From: Polycyclovorans sp964425915
GTDB taxonomy: Bacteria > Pseudomonadota > Gammaproteobacteria > Nevskiales > Nevskiaceae
Direction of reading: 5' to 3'
Assembly (NCBI GenBank): GCA_964425915.1
Contig: CAYROO010000005.1
Location: 1-64,000, forward strand
Length of the DNA stretch: 64,000 nt
In this document: positions 43,756 through 51,391 of the stretch, one piece after another
Numbering within the stretch: the first letter of the stretch is position 1
Layout of the letters: each line of letters starts with the position of its first letter
Translations under genes and position numbers: made by a program
The notes under the pieces: model-generated
Seen by the model: the letters and a program-made list of their open reading frames with translations, nothing else
Database searches by the model: none
Told to the model about the DNA's origin: nothing

Positions 43756-44340
43756 TTAGGCGGCTGCGCGAATCGCTTCGCGGATGGCCGGCCTGTTCAC
43801 TTGCTTGGTTTTCTTGGTGCTGGCCTTCGGGGTGGGGGCCTCCTGTGCCCTGATCTCATCGCGAACTTCCATCAGCAGCACTCCCAGCATGTTCTGTCCC
43901 TTGCCGTTCACTTCGCCCCATGTCCGGTTGACGGCATTGTCGGTACGTCCGGCTTCCACCAGGCGTGCGTTGCCGGTCGAGAGAAGCAAATTCTTGAGGT
44001 CCTCGTGCTGGGTGAACTTGGCACGCAATACGTTGCGCATCCTGTCGAACTTGGTTCGCGACCACTCGGGGACGATGTCCCAGGTATAGAGGCCGTGCGC
44101 CGCCATCGCAACCAGCGACGGCGTCGGCGCGCTGAGGATCCACTCGCGCACTTCCTCCTTTCTCGCCTTGCCGGCCTGATAGGCATGTTCGGCGGTTGGA
44201 TATACGTGACCTTCGAACTCCATCGGGCGTCGGAAGAGGTTGCTGAAGGCGCCATAGGGCTTTTCGTTTGACCTGTAAAACTGAATATCGCGATGTATGG
44301 ATGGCTTAGCTGATGCCTGAGTCGGAGCTTTCTTCGTCAT
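43756..44340 (-). CDS. NADAR domain protein (YbiA-like)
   Basis: A 194-residue protein with the NADAR fold. The key blocks are FYRSNEKPYGAFSNLF, HVYPTAEHAYQAGKARK, TDNAVNRTWGEVNGKGQNML and GVLLMEVRDEIR. NADAR proteins cleave N-glycosidic bonds in ADP-ribose-type compounds, and some reverse guanine ADP-ribosylation as antitoxins of DarT1 enzymes. There is no DarT here, so the target is unknown. A basic C-terminal tail (KASTKKTKQVNRP) follows. Its ATG overlaps the RHH stop (ATGA). Confidence 0.87.
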   Translation of the reverse strand: MTKKAPTQASAKPSIHRDIQFYRSNEKPYGAFSNLFRRPMEFEGHVYPTAEHAYQAGKARKEEVREWILSAPTPSLVAMAAHGLYTWDIVPEWSRTKFDRMRNVLRAKFTQHEDLKNLLLSTGNARLVEAGRTDNAVNRTWGEVNGKGQNMLGVLLMEVRDEIRAQEAPTPKASTKKTKQVNRPAIREAIRAAA

Positions 44341-44531
44341 TGGCTGATGTCCTCGCTAGAAACGGGAATGGGGATTTCGTTTTTTTTGCAGTGGTCGCGA
44401 ATCAAGATTTCGATGAAACCAGTCAGGCTCCTGTGATCGCGCCTCGCCGCAACTTCGGCAGCTGCCTTCAGTTGCGGAGGCACCCGTAACTGCATGATGG
44501 CTGTCTTGGTTTTGGGGCGGCCCTTTGGCAT
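44337..44531 (-). CDS. Ribbon-helix-helix regulator of the NADAR operon
   Basis: A 64-residue Arc/MetJ-type protein (KGRPKTKTAIMQLRVPPQLK, ARRDHRSLTGFIEILIRDHC). ATG 44531 is chosen because RHH proteins commonly begin MPKGRPK; an in-frame ATG at 44549 adds six residues. It is the first gene of the six-gene operon and likely autorepresses it. The AT-rich run 44555-44584 just upstream is the probable promoter. The rest, 44585-44836, has no gene. Confidence 0.75.
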   Translation of the reverse strand: MPKGRPKTKTAIMQLRVPPQLKAAAEVAARRDHRSLTGFIEILIRDHCKKNEIPIPVSSEDISQ

Positions 44532-44836
44532 GGTCCAAATGTACTGCATTTATCATTACAAAAACAGTGTAAAATATTGATGGTTATCATGTGCATAGAG
44601 TGCATCTTCTGCGAGTTAGAGATGGGGGGTCATTGCGCTCATGAGCGGCTTTCCCGTCGACATACGTCGTACCCGAATTTGAGCCTGCCTCTGGTGGATA
44701 CACATGGCAGCGACGGTATTTGACGGAAGGAACCCGTCGCTTTCGTGGGTTGGCCTCGCCGTAGGTGATCTGCCTGAAACAGTTAGTCTGAAAGCCTGCG
44801 AAGCACCATGCTCCGCGCCAATGTCATTAGTGTTTT

Positions 44837-45940
44837 TCACGCGTAGCCGGGACTCAATGTCAGCCTTCGCTCCCTCGCGGCGTCGATGTCCTTTACGAGA
44901 TTCGCGCCGAACAGGTTGATGTAAACCATCGCCATCTTTAGGTCCTTGTGCCCCAGGACCTCGGCAATTTTGCGTGCATCCATGCCGCCTTCCGCGAGCC
45001 GTGAGCCGGCCTCATGCCGCAGGTCGTGGAAGCGATAGTTGCGGATTCCCGCTCGGGCTCTGGCTTCCTGCCAGACCTTGTTGAACTCGTACCGGCGACG
45101 GATGCCGTCTTTTCCAGGTTCGCCAAAGAAGATGAGATCCGAGTCGATGGGGCGGATCGGATTCGCGAGCGCCTCACGCAGAATCTCGACTGCCTTCTTG
45201 CTCAGGGGTACATCACGCGGCTGCTTGTTCTTCGTCGTTTGGAGGCGAACGATGCGACGTGGCAGGTCGATCTGGTGGCGGCGAAGATTCTGAATCTCTG
45301 AGGCGCGCATGCCCGTTTCCAGTGCGAGCGATGCGATCCAGTAGAGCATCGGATTGGAGTGCTTTCGAAGTTCCCGGAAGAGGGCTTTCTCTTCCTCTGG
45401 CGGCAGTCGGCGCCACCGATGCTCGCCAACCTTTGGCTTGCGAACGTAGCGAACCGGGTTCTGGATGAAGCCGATGCCCCACTCGCGGATCGCGACCTCG
45501 TAGAGGTGCCCGAGCAGCGCGAGTTCGAGCCTCACCGTGTTCCCTGCCCGGGGTCCCGCTTTGGGATTCTTGCCGACCGAAATCTCTCCGGACTTGCGCG
45601 CATCCCGGTACTGAGCGACGAGGTGAGGGGAGAGCGCGGCCATCGAGTACTGCCCGAGATGACGTTTCAGTATCCCGGCGCGGCGCGTCTCGCTGACCTG
45701 GGTTGAGGCTGCCTTCTCGGGGGTTACTTCACGGAGGTAACGGTCCAAGGCGTCAGAGACCAGCAAACGCTCCGATGGAGCGCGGTCGACATAGGTGCCG
45801 GCCATCATTTCGTGCTCGACCTTGATGGCCCACTTCTCAGCTTCCTTCTTCGTGCGCTGGGTCTTGATGGCTGTTGGCCAGCCTCGGCGACGCACGATGG
45901 CCTTCCATGTGCCGGACGGTGTTTGGATGATGGTCGCCAT
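44837..45940 (-). CDS. int: Tyrosine-type site-specific integrase
   Basis: A 367-residue recombinase with all catalytic residues visible: arginine in ALETGMRASEIQNLRR, lysine in TTKNKQPRDVPL, H305-x-x-R308 in HDLRHEAGSRL, H331 in VLGHKDL and the nucleophile Y340 in MVYINLFG. An N-terminal arm and SAM-like core-binding domain precede. It starts 70 bp from the 3' end of the complete CAU tRNA at 46010, the standard place for the integrase of a tRNA-targeting island. Confidence 0.95.
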   Translation of the reverse strand: MATIIQTPSGTWKAIVRRRGWPTAIKTQRTKKEAEKWAIKVEHEMMAGTYVDRAPSERLLVSDALDRYLREVTPEKAASTQVSETRRAGILKRHLGQYSMAALSPHLVAQYRDARKSGEISVGKNPKAGPRAGNTVRLELALLGHLYEVAIREWGIGFIQNPVRYVRKPKVGEHRWRRLPPEEEKALFRELRKHSNPMLYWIASLALETGMRASEIQNLRRHQIDLPRRIVRLQTTKNKQPRDVPLSKKAVEILREALANPIRPIDSDLIFFGEPGKDGIRRRYEFNKVWQEARARAGIRNYRFHDLRHEAGSRLAEGGMDARKIAEVLGHKDLKMAMVYINLFGANLVKDIDAARERRLTLSPGYA

Positions 45941-46009
45941 CGCTGCCCTCGCTCACTCAGGCGGCGCAGTGTTCCGAAAATGTACCGCGCCGGGAATCTG
46001 TTGGTGCGA

Positions 46010-46086
46010 TGGTGGGCCCACCAGGACTTGAACCTGGAACCAAAGCATTATGAGTGCTCTGCTCTAACCAATTGAGCTATAGGCCC
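46010..46086 (-). tRNA. tRNA-CAU (elongator Met or Ile2), complete, island-borne copy
   Basis: A full cloverleaf can be drawn: acceptor GGGCCTA/TGGGCCC, D stem GCTC/GAGC, anticodon stem GAGCA/TGCTT around loop CTCATAA (anticodon CAT), T stem CCAGG/CCTGG with TTCAAGT, encoded CCA at 46010-46012. The sequence alone does not settle Met versus lysidine-modified Ile2. It lies inside the element border between the integrase gene and the orphan 5' half, so the island appears to bring its own replacement. Confidence 0.9.
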
Positions 46087-46163
46087 TTTTTTTGAATCGC
46101 ACCGCATCGAACATGTTCGAGGGCGATGGTTGCACTAGAGTGCGTCCGGGTCAACCACCCACG

Positions 46164-46204
46164 GATTATGAGTCTTCTGCTCTAACCGATTGAGCTATAG
46201 GCCC
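46164..46204 (-). other. attR: orphan 5' half of the host CAU tRNA gene
   Basis: Reads GGGCCTATAGCTC, D arm, then GAAGA and the anticodon loop through CTCATAATC; after that the sequence (CGTGGGTGGTTGACC) is not tRNA. The 5' strand GAAGA pairs with TCTTT of the left remnant at 29821, not with its own downstream sequence. It therefore marks the right border of the element. Confidence 0.82.
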
Positions 46205-46334
46205 CGCGGCCAGCGAGTGTACGCAATCGGCGCCATTGGCGGAATCGACAGCCAGTGGCGCCGACGCAGCCAGTACCGGGATTCGGCACAGTTGATAACC
46301 TTGTCACCAATTAATGACAAGGTGAACTGACGCG

Positions 46335-47180
46335 ATGAAGAGTTTCCGCAACAAAGTGGCCGCCATTACCGGTGCCGGATCGGGTATCGGGCGTTCGCTG
46401 GCACTGCAGCTGGCGCGCGATGGTGCTGCGCTGGCATTGTCGGACGTCAACGCCGAGGGGCTGGCGGAAACGGTGGCCCTGTGCCGAGAGGAAGGGGTGA
46501 CGGTGACGGACGCGGTGGTCGATGTCGCGCAGCGCCAGCAAGTCTACGACTGGGCGGCCGCCACCGTGGCGGCGCACGGCAAGGTGAACCTCCTGTTCAA
46601 CAATGCCGGGGTAGCGCTGGGCGCGCCGATCGCCTCCATGGCGGAAGATGACCTGAAGTGGATCATGGACATCAACTTCTGGGGCGTGGTGTACGGCACC
46701 CAGGCCTTCCTGCCGCATCTGAAGGCTTCGGGCGAGGGCCATGTCGTCAACATTTCCAGCGTGTTCGGGATCGCAGCGATTCCCTCGCAGTCGGCCTACA
46801 ACGCCTCCAAGTTCGCGGTCCGGGGGTTCACCGAGGCCTTGCGGCAGGAGTTGGAGATCGAGGGCGCTCCGGTGTCGGCGACCACGGTCCACCCGGGTGG
46901 GATCAAGACCAACATCGCCCGCTCGGCGCGGTTCTCGTCGCAGATGAAGGACTTCCTGGGGGTCGATGAGGCCGCCGGCAAGCGGGGGTTCGAGCGCCTG
47001 TTCATCACCACCGCCGACAAGGCGGCAGCCGTCATCCTGTCAGGGGTGAAGGCCAATCGTCGGCGTGTCCTGATTGGGCCGGACGCGCGCGCCATCGACT
47101 TGATGGTGAGGCTGATGCCCGAGCGCTATCAGCAGGTGGTGAGCTTCGCCAGCAGGCAGCAGAAGCGGCTGTCCCGCTGA
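46335..47180 (+). CDS. SDR-family oxidoreductase
   Basis: A 281-residue classical short-chain dehydrogenase/reductase: cofactor loop ITGAGSGIGRSLA, LFNNAGVALG, catalytic serine in NISSVFG, YNASK with the active tyrosine and lysine, and PGGIKTNIA. The SDVNAEG acidic residue after strand 2 suggests NAD preference. The substrate is unknown; lipid or alcohol oxidation is common for this type. It is the first chromosomal gene right of the island. Confidence 0.9.
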   Translation: MKSFRNKVAAITGAGSGIGRSLALQLARDGAALALSDVNAEGLAETVALCREEGVTVTDAVVDVAQRQQVYDWAAATVAAHGKVNLLFNNAGVALGAPIASMAEDDLKWIMDINFWGVVYGTQAFLPHLKASGEGHVVNISSVFGIAAIPSQSAYNASKFAVRGFTEALRQELEIEGAPVSATTVHPGGIKTNIARSARFSSQMKDFLGVDEAAGKRGFERLFITTADKAAAVILSGVKANRRRVLIGPDARAIDLMVRLMPERYQQVVSFASRQQKRLSR

Positions 47181-47201
47181 GCGGTGGGCGCGTCGCCGGG
47201 C

Positions 47202-48044
47202 TCAGTCGTCTGACGGGGTCTCGCGGCGCGCCAGCTCGTCCAGTACGTGGGCGAGGCGATCGCCCAGATGGCGGGTTGCTGCCATCTCCATGGCGCGTGC
47301 CACTTCGGCATGCACCGCCATCTCCACCAGGGGGCGCAGCCGCCAGATCAATTCACCGAGTTGTGGCGCCTCGTCGCGCGGGGGCAGCCCAGTGCCGAAG
47401 CGGTCGAATATGTGATGCTCAACCAGCCGCACCATGTCCTCGGCGGCCTGTTCCACATTGGCGCGCAGGGCCGCTACCACATCCAGCATTTCATCCAGCG
47501 GAATGCCGGACTTCACCAACTCGGCACCCGCCTGCACCATGCGCGGGCTGGGCGCGACAAAGCGTGCGCCTTCGGCTTTCAGGATGCCGAGCTCATGCGC
47601 CTTCACCAGCCAACGCGGATCAAAGCGGCCGCCGAAAAGTTTGACCAGCTCGGTCAGGCTGAAGTGTTTCGGCGTTTCGTCGGTCCAGGGGCTGGAGACC
47701 GCGGACTCCAGGCCGAGCAGGGCACCGATGTCCTGGCCACCGGCCCAGGCATCCAAAAGCTCGCCGATACTGGACAGGGTGTAACCCCGATTGAGCATCT
47801 GGCCAATGATGCGTAGCCGTGACAGGTGCTCCTCGCCATACACACCGGTGCGGCCCCGACGCTCCGGCGGCGGAATCAGGCCCCGATCCTGATAGGCGCG
47901 AACATTTCGAACGGTGGTGTTCGCCGCACGGGCCAGTTCATCAATGGTGAATTCGGCGGCGGCCCGTGGTGCTCGCGCCGATGCGCGCGCTGCGGTGGGG
48001 CGGCGCGCTTGGGCGGAGGGACGACTGCGGCGAATAGGTGACAT
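47202..48044 (-). CDS. MerR-family transcriptional regulator
   Basis: A 280-residue regulator with a basic N-terminal arm, MerR winged helix (FTIDELARAANTTVRNVRAY, QDRGLIPPPERRGRTGVYGE) and a longer C-terminal effector part that differs from the metal-sensing MerR proteins. ATG 48044 is preferred over 48080. A 13-bp palindrome ATGATC-T-GATCAT (48043-48055) overlaps its start codon and could be an autoregulatory site. It converges with the SDR gene and is divergent to the isomerase-like gene. Confidence 0.85.
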   Translation of the reverse strand: MSPIRRSRPSAQARRPTAARASARAPRAAAEFTIDELARAANTTVRNVRAYQDRGLIPPPERRGRTGVYGEEHLSRLRIIGQMLNRGYTLSSIGELLDAWAGGQDIGALLGLESAVSSPWTDETPKHFSLTELVKLFGGRFDPRWLVKAHELGILKAEGARFVAPSPRMVQAGAELVKSGIPLDEMLDVVAALRANVEQAAEDMVRLVEHHIFDRFGTGLPPRDEAPQLGELIWRLRPLVEMAVHAEVARAMEMAATRHLGDRLAHVLDELARRETPSDD

Positions 48045-48127
48045 GATCTGATCATATCGTGCCCGCACCGACTGTGACATTGGCGTTCAGCGGCTATCCT
48101 CCCGTTTTCGACTTTGTGGAGCCCGCC

Positions 48128-48772
48128 GTGCGCCGTGTCGACTGGTGGTTCGATTTCATATCGCCGTTCTCGTATTTCGCGTTTCATCGCCTGCCGACGC
48201 TGCCGGCCGATGTCACCGTCGTCTACCGGCCCGTGTTGTTTGCCGGCCTGTTACAGCATTGGGGACAGAAAGGGCCGGCCGAGATTGCCCCCAAGCGCCG
48301 CTGGACCTACCGATGGTGCGTCTGGTGGGCGCAGCAGCACGGCGTGCCGTTTGTGCCGCCGGCGGTACACCCGTTCAATCCCCTGCCCTATCTGCGGCTC
48401 AGCATCGCGGCTGGCGGCGGTCGCGAGGCCATCGGGCAGATCTTCGATGCGCTCTGGACCACCGGCGCTGACCCGCGCGACCCCGCCCATGTGGCACAGC
48501 TGCAGGCCTCGCTGGGTATCGCCCCTGCGGCGCTGCAGGACGACACCGTGAAAGCCGCCTTGCGCCACAACACCGAGGCCGCGGCGTCCGCCGACGTGTT
48601 CGGTGTGCCGACCCTGAGGATCGAAGGCGAGTCATTCTGGGGGGTGGATGCCATGCCGTTCGCAGCTGCCGTATTGGCCGATCCCGGCCTTCTGCAGACG
48701 CCATTGATGCGTCGGGTCGATGCGCTCCCCGTGGGGGTGATGCGGGGATCGGCGACGCCTGAGCCGCGCTGA
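48128..48772 (+). CDS. 2-hydroxychromene-2-carboxylate isomerase-like (DsbA-fold) protein
   Basis: A 214-residue GST-kappa/DsbA-fold protein (RRVDWWFDFISPFSYFAFHR, VFGVPTLRIEGESFWGVDAM). The serine in SPFSY replaces the CxxC of oxidoreductases, as in HCCA isomerases that act on glutathione-dependent aromatic degradation products. GTG 48128 has GGAG six bases upstream; a frame from GTG 48059 adds an unlikely leader. Its stop overlaps the hydrolase ATG by one base. Confidence 0.8.
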   Translation: MRRVDWWFDFISPFSYFAFHRLPTLPADVTVVYRPVLFAGLLQHWGQKGPAEIAPKRRWTYRWCVWWAQQHGVPFVPPAVHPFNPLPYLRLSIAAGGGREAIGQIFDALWTTGADPRDPAHVAQLQASLGIAPAALQDDTVKAALRHNTEAAASADVFGVPTLRIEGESFWGVDAMPFAAAVLADPGLLQTPLMRRVDALPVGVMRGSATPEPR

Positions 48773-49713
48773 TGTCGACGTTCGGCAGTGTGATCCTGGG
48801 CAGTGTGCTGGTGCTGTCCGCCCTGGCGGCCCTGAGTTGGGCCGGGGCGCGCTGGGTGGAGCGGCGCGTGCCACCGGTGGGCCATTTCATCGAGGTGCAG
48901 GGCGTGCGGCTGCATTACGTCGAGGCTGGCACTGGGCCGACCATCGTTCTACTGCACGGCGCCAGCTCCAATTTACGGGACCTGGCGAGCAGTCTGATGG
49001 CGCCCCTGGCGCAGCGTTTCCGTGTCATCGCCTTTGACCGCCCCGGGTATGGCTACAGCAGCCGCCCCGAGGGTGACTGGCCCAATCCTGCGCGGCTGGC
49101 CGATCTGGTCTTGACCGCAGCGGAGCAGCTTGGCGCCGAGCGGCCGCTGCTTCTCGGCCACTCCTGGGCCGGATCGGTGGTGATGGCCGGGCTTGTCACA
49201 CAGGGAGCGCGACTGCGGGGTGGCGTCTTGCTCGGAGGCGTAGCCGGTCATTGGGCGGGGCCGGTCGGCTGGACGTACGACGTCGGCGGCCTGCCACTGA
49301 TCGGCGGCTTGTTCGCCCACACCCTGGTGTTCCCGGCGGGCATGGCGCTGATGCCGGGCATGGTGGCGCCGGTACTGGCACCGGACCCGGTCCCCGCCAC
49401 CTACATTGACGACATCGGCGCACGTTTGGCGCTGCGACCACGGAGCTTCCGCTACAACGTCGCCGACATGAACCGGCTCAACGAGTATCTGCAGGAACTC
49501 AGCCCTCGCTACGACCGAATCGATCGACCGTTGCTACTGATTCACGGCGAGGCCGACGAGCTGGTGCCGTTCTGGAACCATGGGCGGCGCCTGCTGCCGG
49601 TGGTGCCTGACGTGCAGGTGCGGATGATTCCCGATGCTGGCCACGCGCCCCACCACACGCACACCAAGGCCGTCGTCGAGGCGATCCAGGGCTTCGCGGA
49701 CGCCCGTCCGTGA
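48772..49713 (+). CDS. Alpha/beta hydrolase
   Basis: A 313-residue hydrolase with an N-terminal membrane anchor (about residues 6-25), oxyanion strand IVLLHGASSN, nucleophile elbow LLGHSWAGSVVM (serine), aspartate in GEADELVP and histidine in DAGHAPHH. The anchor suggests action at the inner membrane, perhaps on lipid-type esters. It is coupled to the isomerase-like gene (TGATG). Confidence 0.88.
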   Translation: MSTFGSVILGSVLVLSALAALSWAGARWVERRVPPVGHFIEVQGVRLHYVEAGTGPTIVLLHGASSNLRDLASSLMAPLAQRFRVIAFDRPGYGYSSRPEGDWPNPARLADLVLTAAEQLGAERPLLLGHSWAGSVVMAGLVTQGARLRGGVLLGGVAGHWAGPVGWTYDVGGLPLIGGLFAHTLVFPAGMALMPGMVAPVLAPDPVPATYIDDIGARLALRPRSFRYNVADMNRLNEYLQELSPRYDRIDRPLLLIHGEADELVPFWNHGRRLLPVVPDVQVRMIPDAGHAPHHTHTKAVVEAIQGFADARP

Positions 49714-49771
49714 CGGGCGATATCCTCGCGGTGTGACGCACACCGCCACAGGTAAAACGGAGGGCGAGAGG

Positions 49772-50353
49772 ATGATCGGGATTCCGCTGGGTTTGGTGAC
49801 GGCCAATGCGGTCGAGTGGTGGATGCACAAGAACGTGCTGCACGCGCGCGGCCGAAACCGCAAAAGCTTCTGGGCGTTTCATTTCCACGAGCACCACAAG
49901 GTGGTGCTGCAGCACGACTTTCGTGATCCCAACTATCAGCGCTTTCCTCTCGGACTGCATGCGCAGGGCAAGGAGGCCTGGGCGCTGATTGGCGCCAGCG
50001 CCGCGGTGGCACCCTTGTTCCCGGTGGCGCCGTTCTGGGTGGGCACCCTGTGGTACTGCGCCGCCAACTATTACCGAAAGCATCGGCGTGCGCATGAGGA
50101 TCCGGTGTGGGCGCTCGCCCATCTGCCCTGGCACTACGACCATCACATGGGCATGAACCCCAATGCCAACTGGTGTGTGACCCGACCCTGGTTCGATTAC
50201 CTCATGGGGACGCGCGAGTTCCGGCCTAGCGGCGAGCGCGAATCGAATGTGCTCGGTCTGCCGCGACTGCCGAACTGGCTGGCGCGCCGATTGCCGGCCG
50301 TCGCGGCACGCGGCCGCACCAGCGCCCGACGCCGCGACGCGGTCGTGGCCTGA
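49772..50353 (+). CDS. Fatty acid hydroxylase/sterol desaturase-like di-iron protein
   Basis: A 193-residue membrane protein with di-iron histidine clusters: EWWMHKNVLHARG, FHFHEHHKVVLQHD, then RKHRRAHEDP and LPWHYDHHMGMN. The pattern matches the fatty-acid hydroxylase superfamily, though with fewer membrane helices than usual. ATG 49772 has GGAGGGCGAGAGG upstream. Substrate unknown. Confidence 0.8.
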   Translation: MIGIPLGLVTANAVEWWMHKNVLHARGRNRKSFWAFHFHEHHKVVLQHDFRDPNYQRFPLGLHAQGKEAWALIGASAAVAPLFPVAPFWVGTLWYCAANYYRKHRRAHEDPVWALAHLPWHYDHHMGMNPNANWCVTRPWFDYLMGTREFRPSGERESNVLGLPRLPNWLARRLPAVAARGRTSARRRDAVVA

Positions 50354-50356
50354 TCG

Positions 50357-50827
50357 TTACAGCGTCTGTTCGGGGGGCACTGCGGTGTCGGGCGCGAACG
50401 CGTCTGGTGGCAGCACACCATCGGTCATCCAGCAGGGCCCGCACCGAGGGATCTGATAGCGACCGAGGATGAACAGGTAGTGATGCTCCGTGCCATCGGC
50501 GGCGACCAGTCGAACCGGAACCAGCGCGTCAGGACCACGCTGGACGGTGGGTGACAGTTCGGCCCGTTGGTGGCGCAACATTTCCGGGAAGGTGCTGCGC
50601 ACCATGGCGATGAACCGTTCGACTGGCCCGGTTTGGGCGCGGTTACCCGGAGATGCGAAGGCAAACACGACGGCAAGATCGGCATCCTCGCCGGCTTGCA
50701 GCGCCTGTAACTGGGTGCTCACCACGTCGTGGGGCGATAGGTTCTGCTGGGGCAGTCGGTACTGCGCTGCGCCGGGTGCCGACAGCGTCAGCATCAGGCT
50801 TGCAAGCCACAGGCGGAAGGCCGGCAT
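50357..50827 (-). CDS. DUF4864 exported protein
   Basis: A 156-residue protein with a signal peptide (LWLASLMLTLSAPGAA) and the DUF4864 pattern (VSTQLQALQAGEDADLAVVF, FASPGNRAQTGPVERFIAMV, YLFILGRYQIPRCGPCWMTD). The family's function is unknown. ATG 50827 is chosen to give the signal peptide; the longer frame to 51094 is an artefact. It converges with the hydroxylase gene. Confidence 0.8.
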   Translation of the reverse strand: MPAFRLWLASLMLTLSAPGAAQYRLPQQNLSPHDVVSTQLQALQAGEDADLAVVFAFASPGNRAQTGPVERFIAMVRSTFPEMLRHQRAELSPTVQRGPDALVPVRLVAADGTEHHYLFILGRYQIPRCGPCWMTDGVLPPDAFAPDTAVPPEQTL

Positions 50828-50913
50828 GTCACTGCCCCGAACAGGTGGGGTATCACGGTAGCCTGCTGACCGCTGGGTTGCCAGTTGTCGCAGTCCGGGG
50901 TGCCGGCGTCGTC

Positions 50914-51375
50914 CTAGAACGCGCCGAGTGCGATGCCGGTGGCCAGCGCCAGCGCGCTCTCGCGGACCGCCATCAGGCTGGCGGGGTCGGGATCGCCCAC
51001 GACGATGCGTGGTGGCGCCACCGCCCGCCAGCGATAGCCGGCGACGATGCGCTCGACCGCGCGTACGGTGCCGCTGCCGTCGTTGCCCGCGCATACCCAG
51101 AGCGCATAGGGCAGGCCGACTGTCCTGCCTTCCAGTGGATAGTAGGTGCGGTCGAAGAAATCCTTGAGCTTGCCGGCCATGTAGCCGAAGTGTTCCGGTG
51201 TGATGATCAGCAGGCCGCTGGCATCAAGCAGGGTCGTTGCGTCGGCCTGGTCGGCGCGGCAGACGGTACAGCGCACGGCAGGCTCCTGGGCAGCGCCGGC
51301 CACGGCAGTATCGACCAGCTGGCGAACCCGCCCGGTCTCGGTCTGGCTGGCATAAAGAATCAGCAGGCGGGACAT
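50914..51375 (-). CDS. Flavodoxin/NAD(P)H-dependent FMN reductase family protein
   Basis: A 153-residue flavodoxin-fold protein (MSRLLILYASQTETGRVRQL phosphate loop, LLIITPEHFGYMAGKLKDFF, LWVCAGNDGSG). It likely binds FMN and acts as a small reductase or electron carrier. ATG 51375 begins the fold; the longer frame to 51483 lies inside the upstream gene. It follows the TesB-like gene by 16 bp. Confidence 0.82.
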   Translation of the reverse strand: MSRLLILYASQTETGRVRQLVDTAVAGAAQEPAVRCTVCRADQADATTLLDASGLLIITPEHFGYMAGKLKDFFDRTYYPLEGRTVGLPYALWVCAGNDGSGTVRAVERIVAGYRWRAVAPPRIVVGDPDPASLMAVRESALALATGIALGAF

Positions 51376-51391
51376 TCCCGTTGCACCGGGC

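Larger units (their letters stand above)
29857..46174. mobile_element. 16.3-kb integrative element in a CAU tRNA gene
   Basis: The borders are the shared 11-bp core GATTATGAGTC at 29857-29867 and 46164-46174 (extended match with CTGCT after two mismatches). The tyrosine integrase gene is at the right end; a repressor, AlpA-like protein and O-like initiator with internal iterons are at the left. Cargo includes a collapsed type I restriction locus, an HTH/VbhA-like pair and the six-gene NADAR operon. No capsid, terminase, relaxase or conjugation genes are visible, so the element is a satellite-like or mobilised island, not a complete phage or ICE. It also contributes a full replacement tRNA at 46010-46086. 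Confidence 0.82.

Noticed and set aside
43756..44340. NADAR protein as antitoxin of a DarT1 pair
   Set aside because: No DarT-like ADP-ribosyltransferase lies beside it; its neighbours form a different operon.
46010..46086. Complete tRNA taken as the restored host attB
   Set aside because: Its anticodon stem (GAGCA/TGCTT) does not match the left remnant (TCTTT), while the orphan 5' half at 46164-46204 (GAAGA) does; so the complete tRNA belongs to the island.
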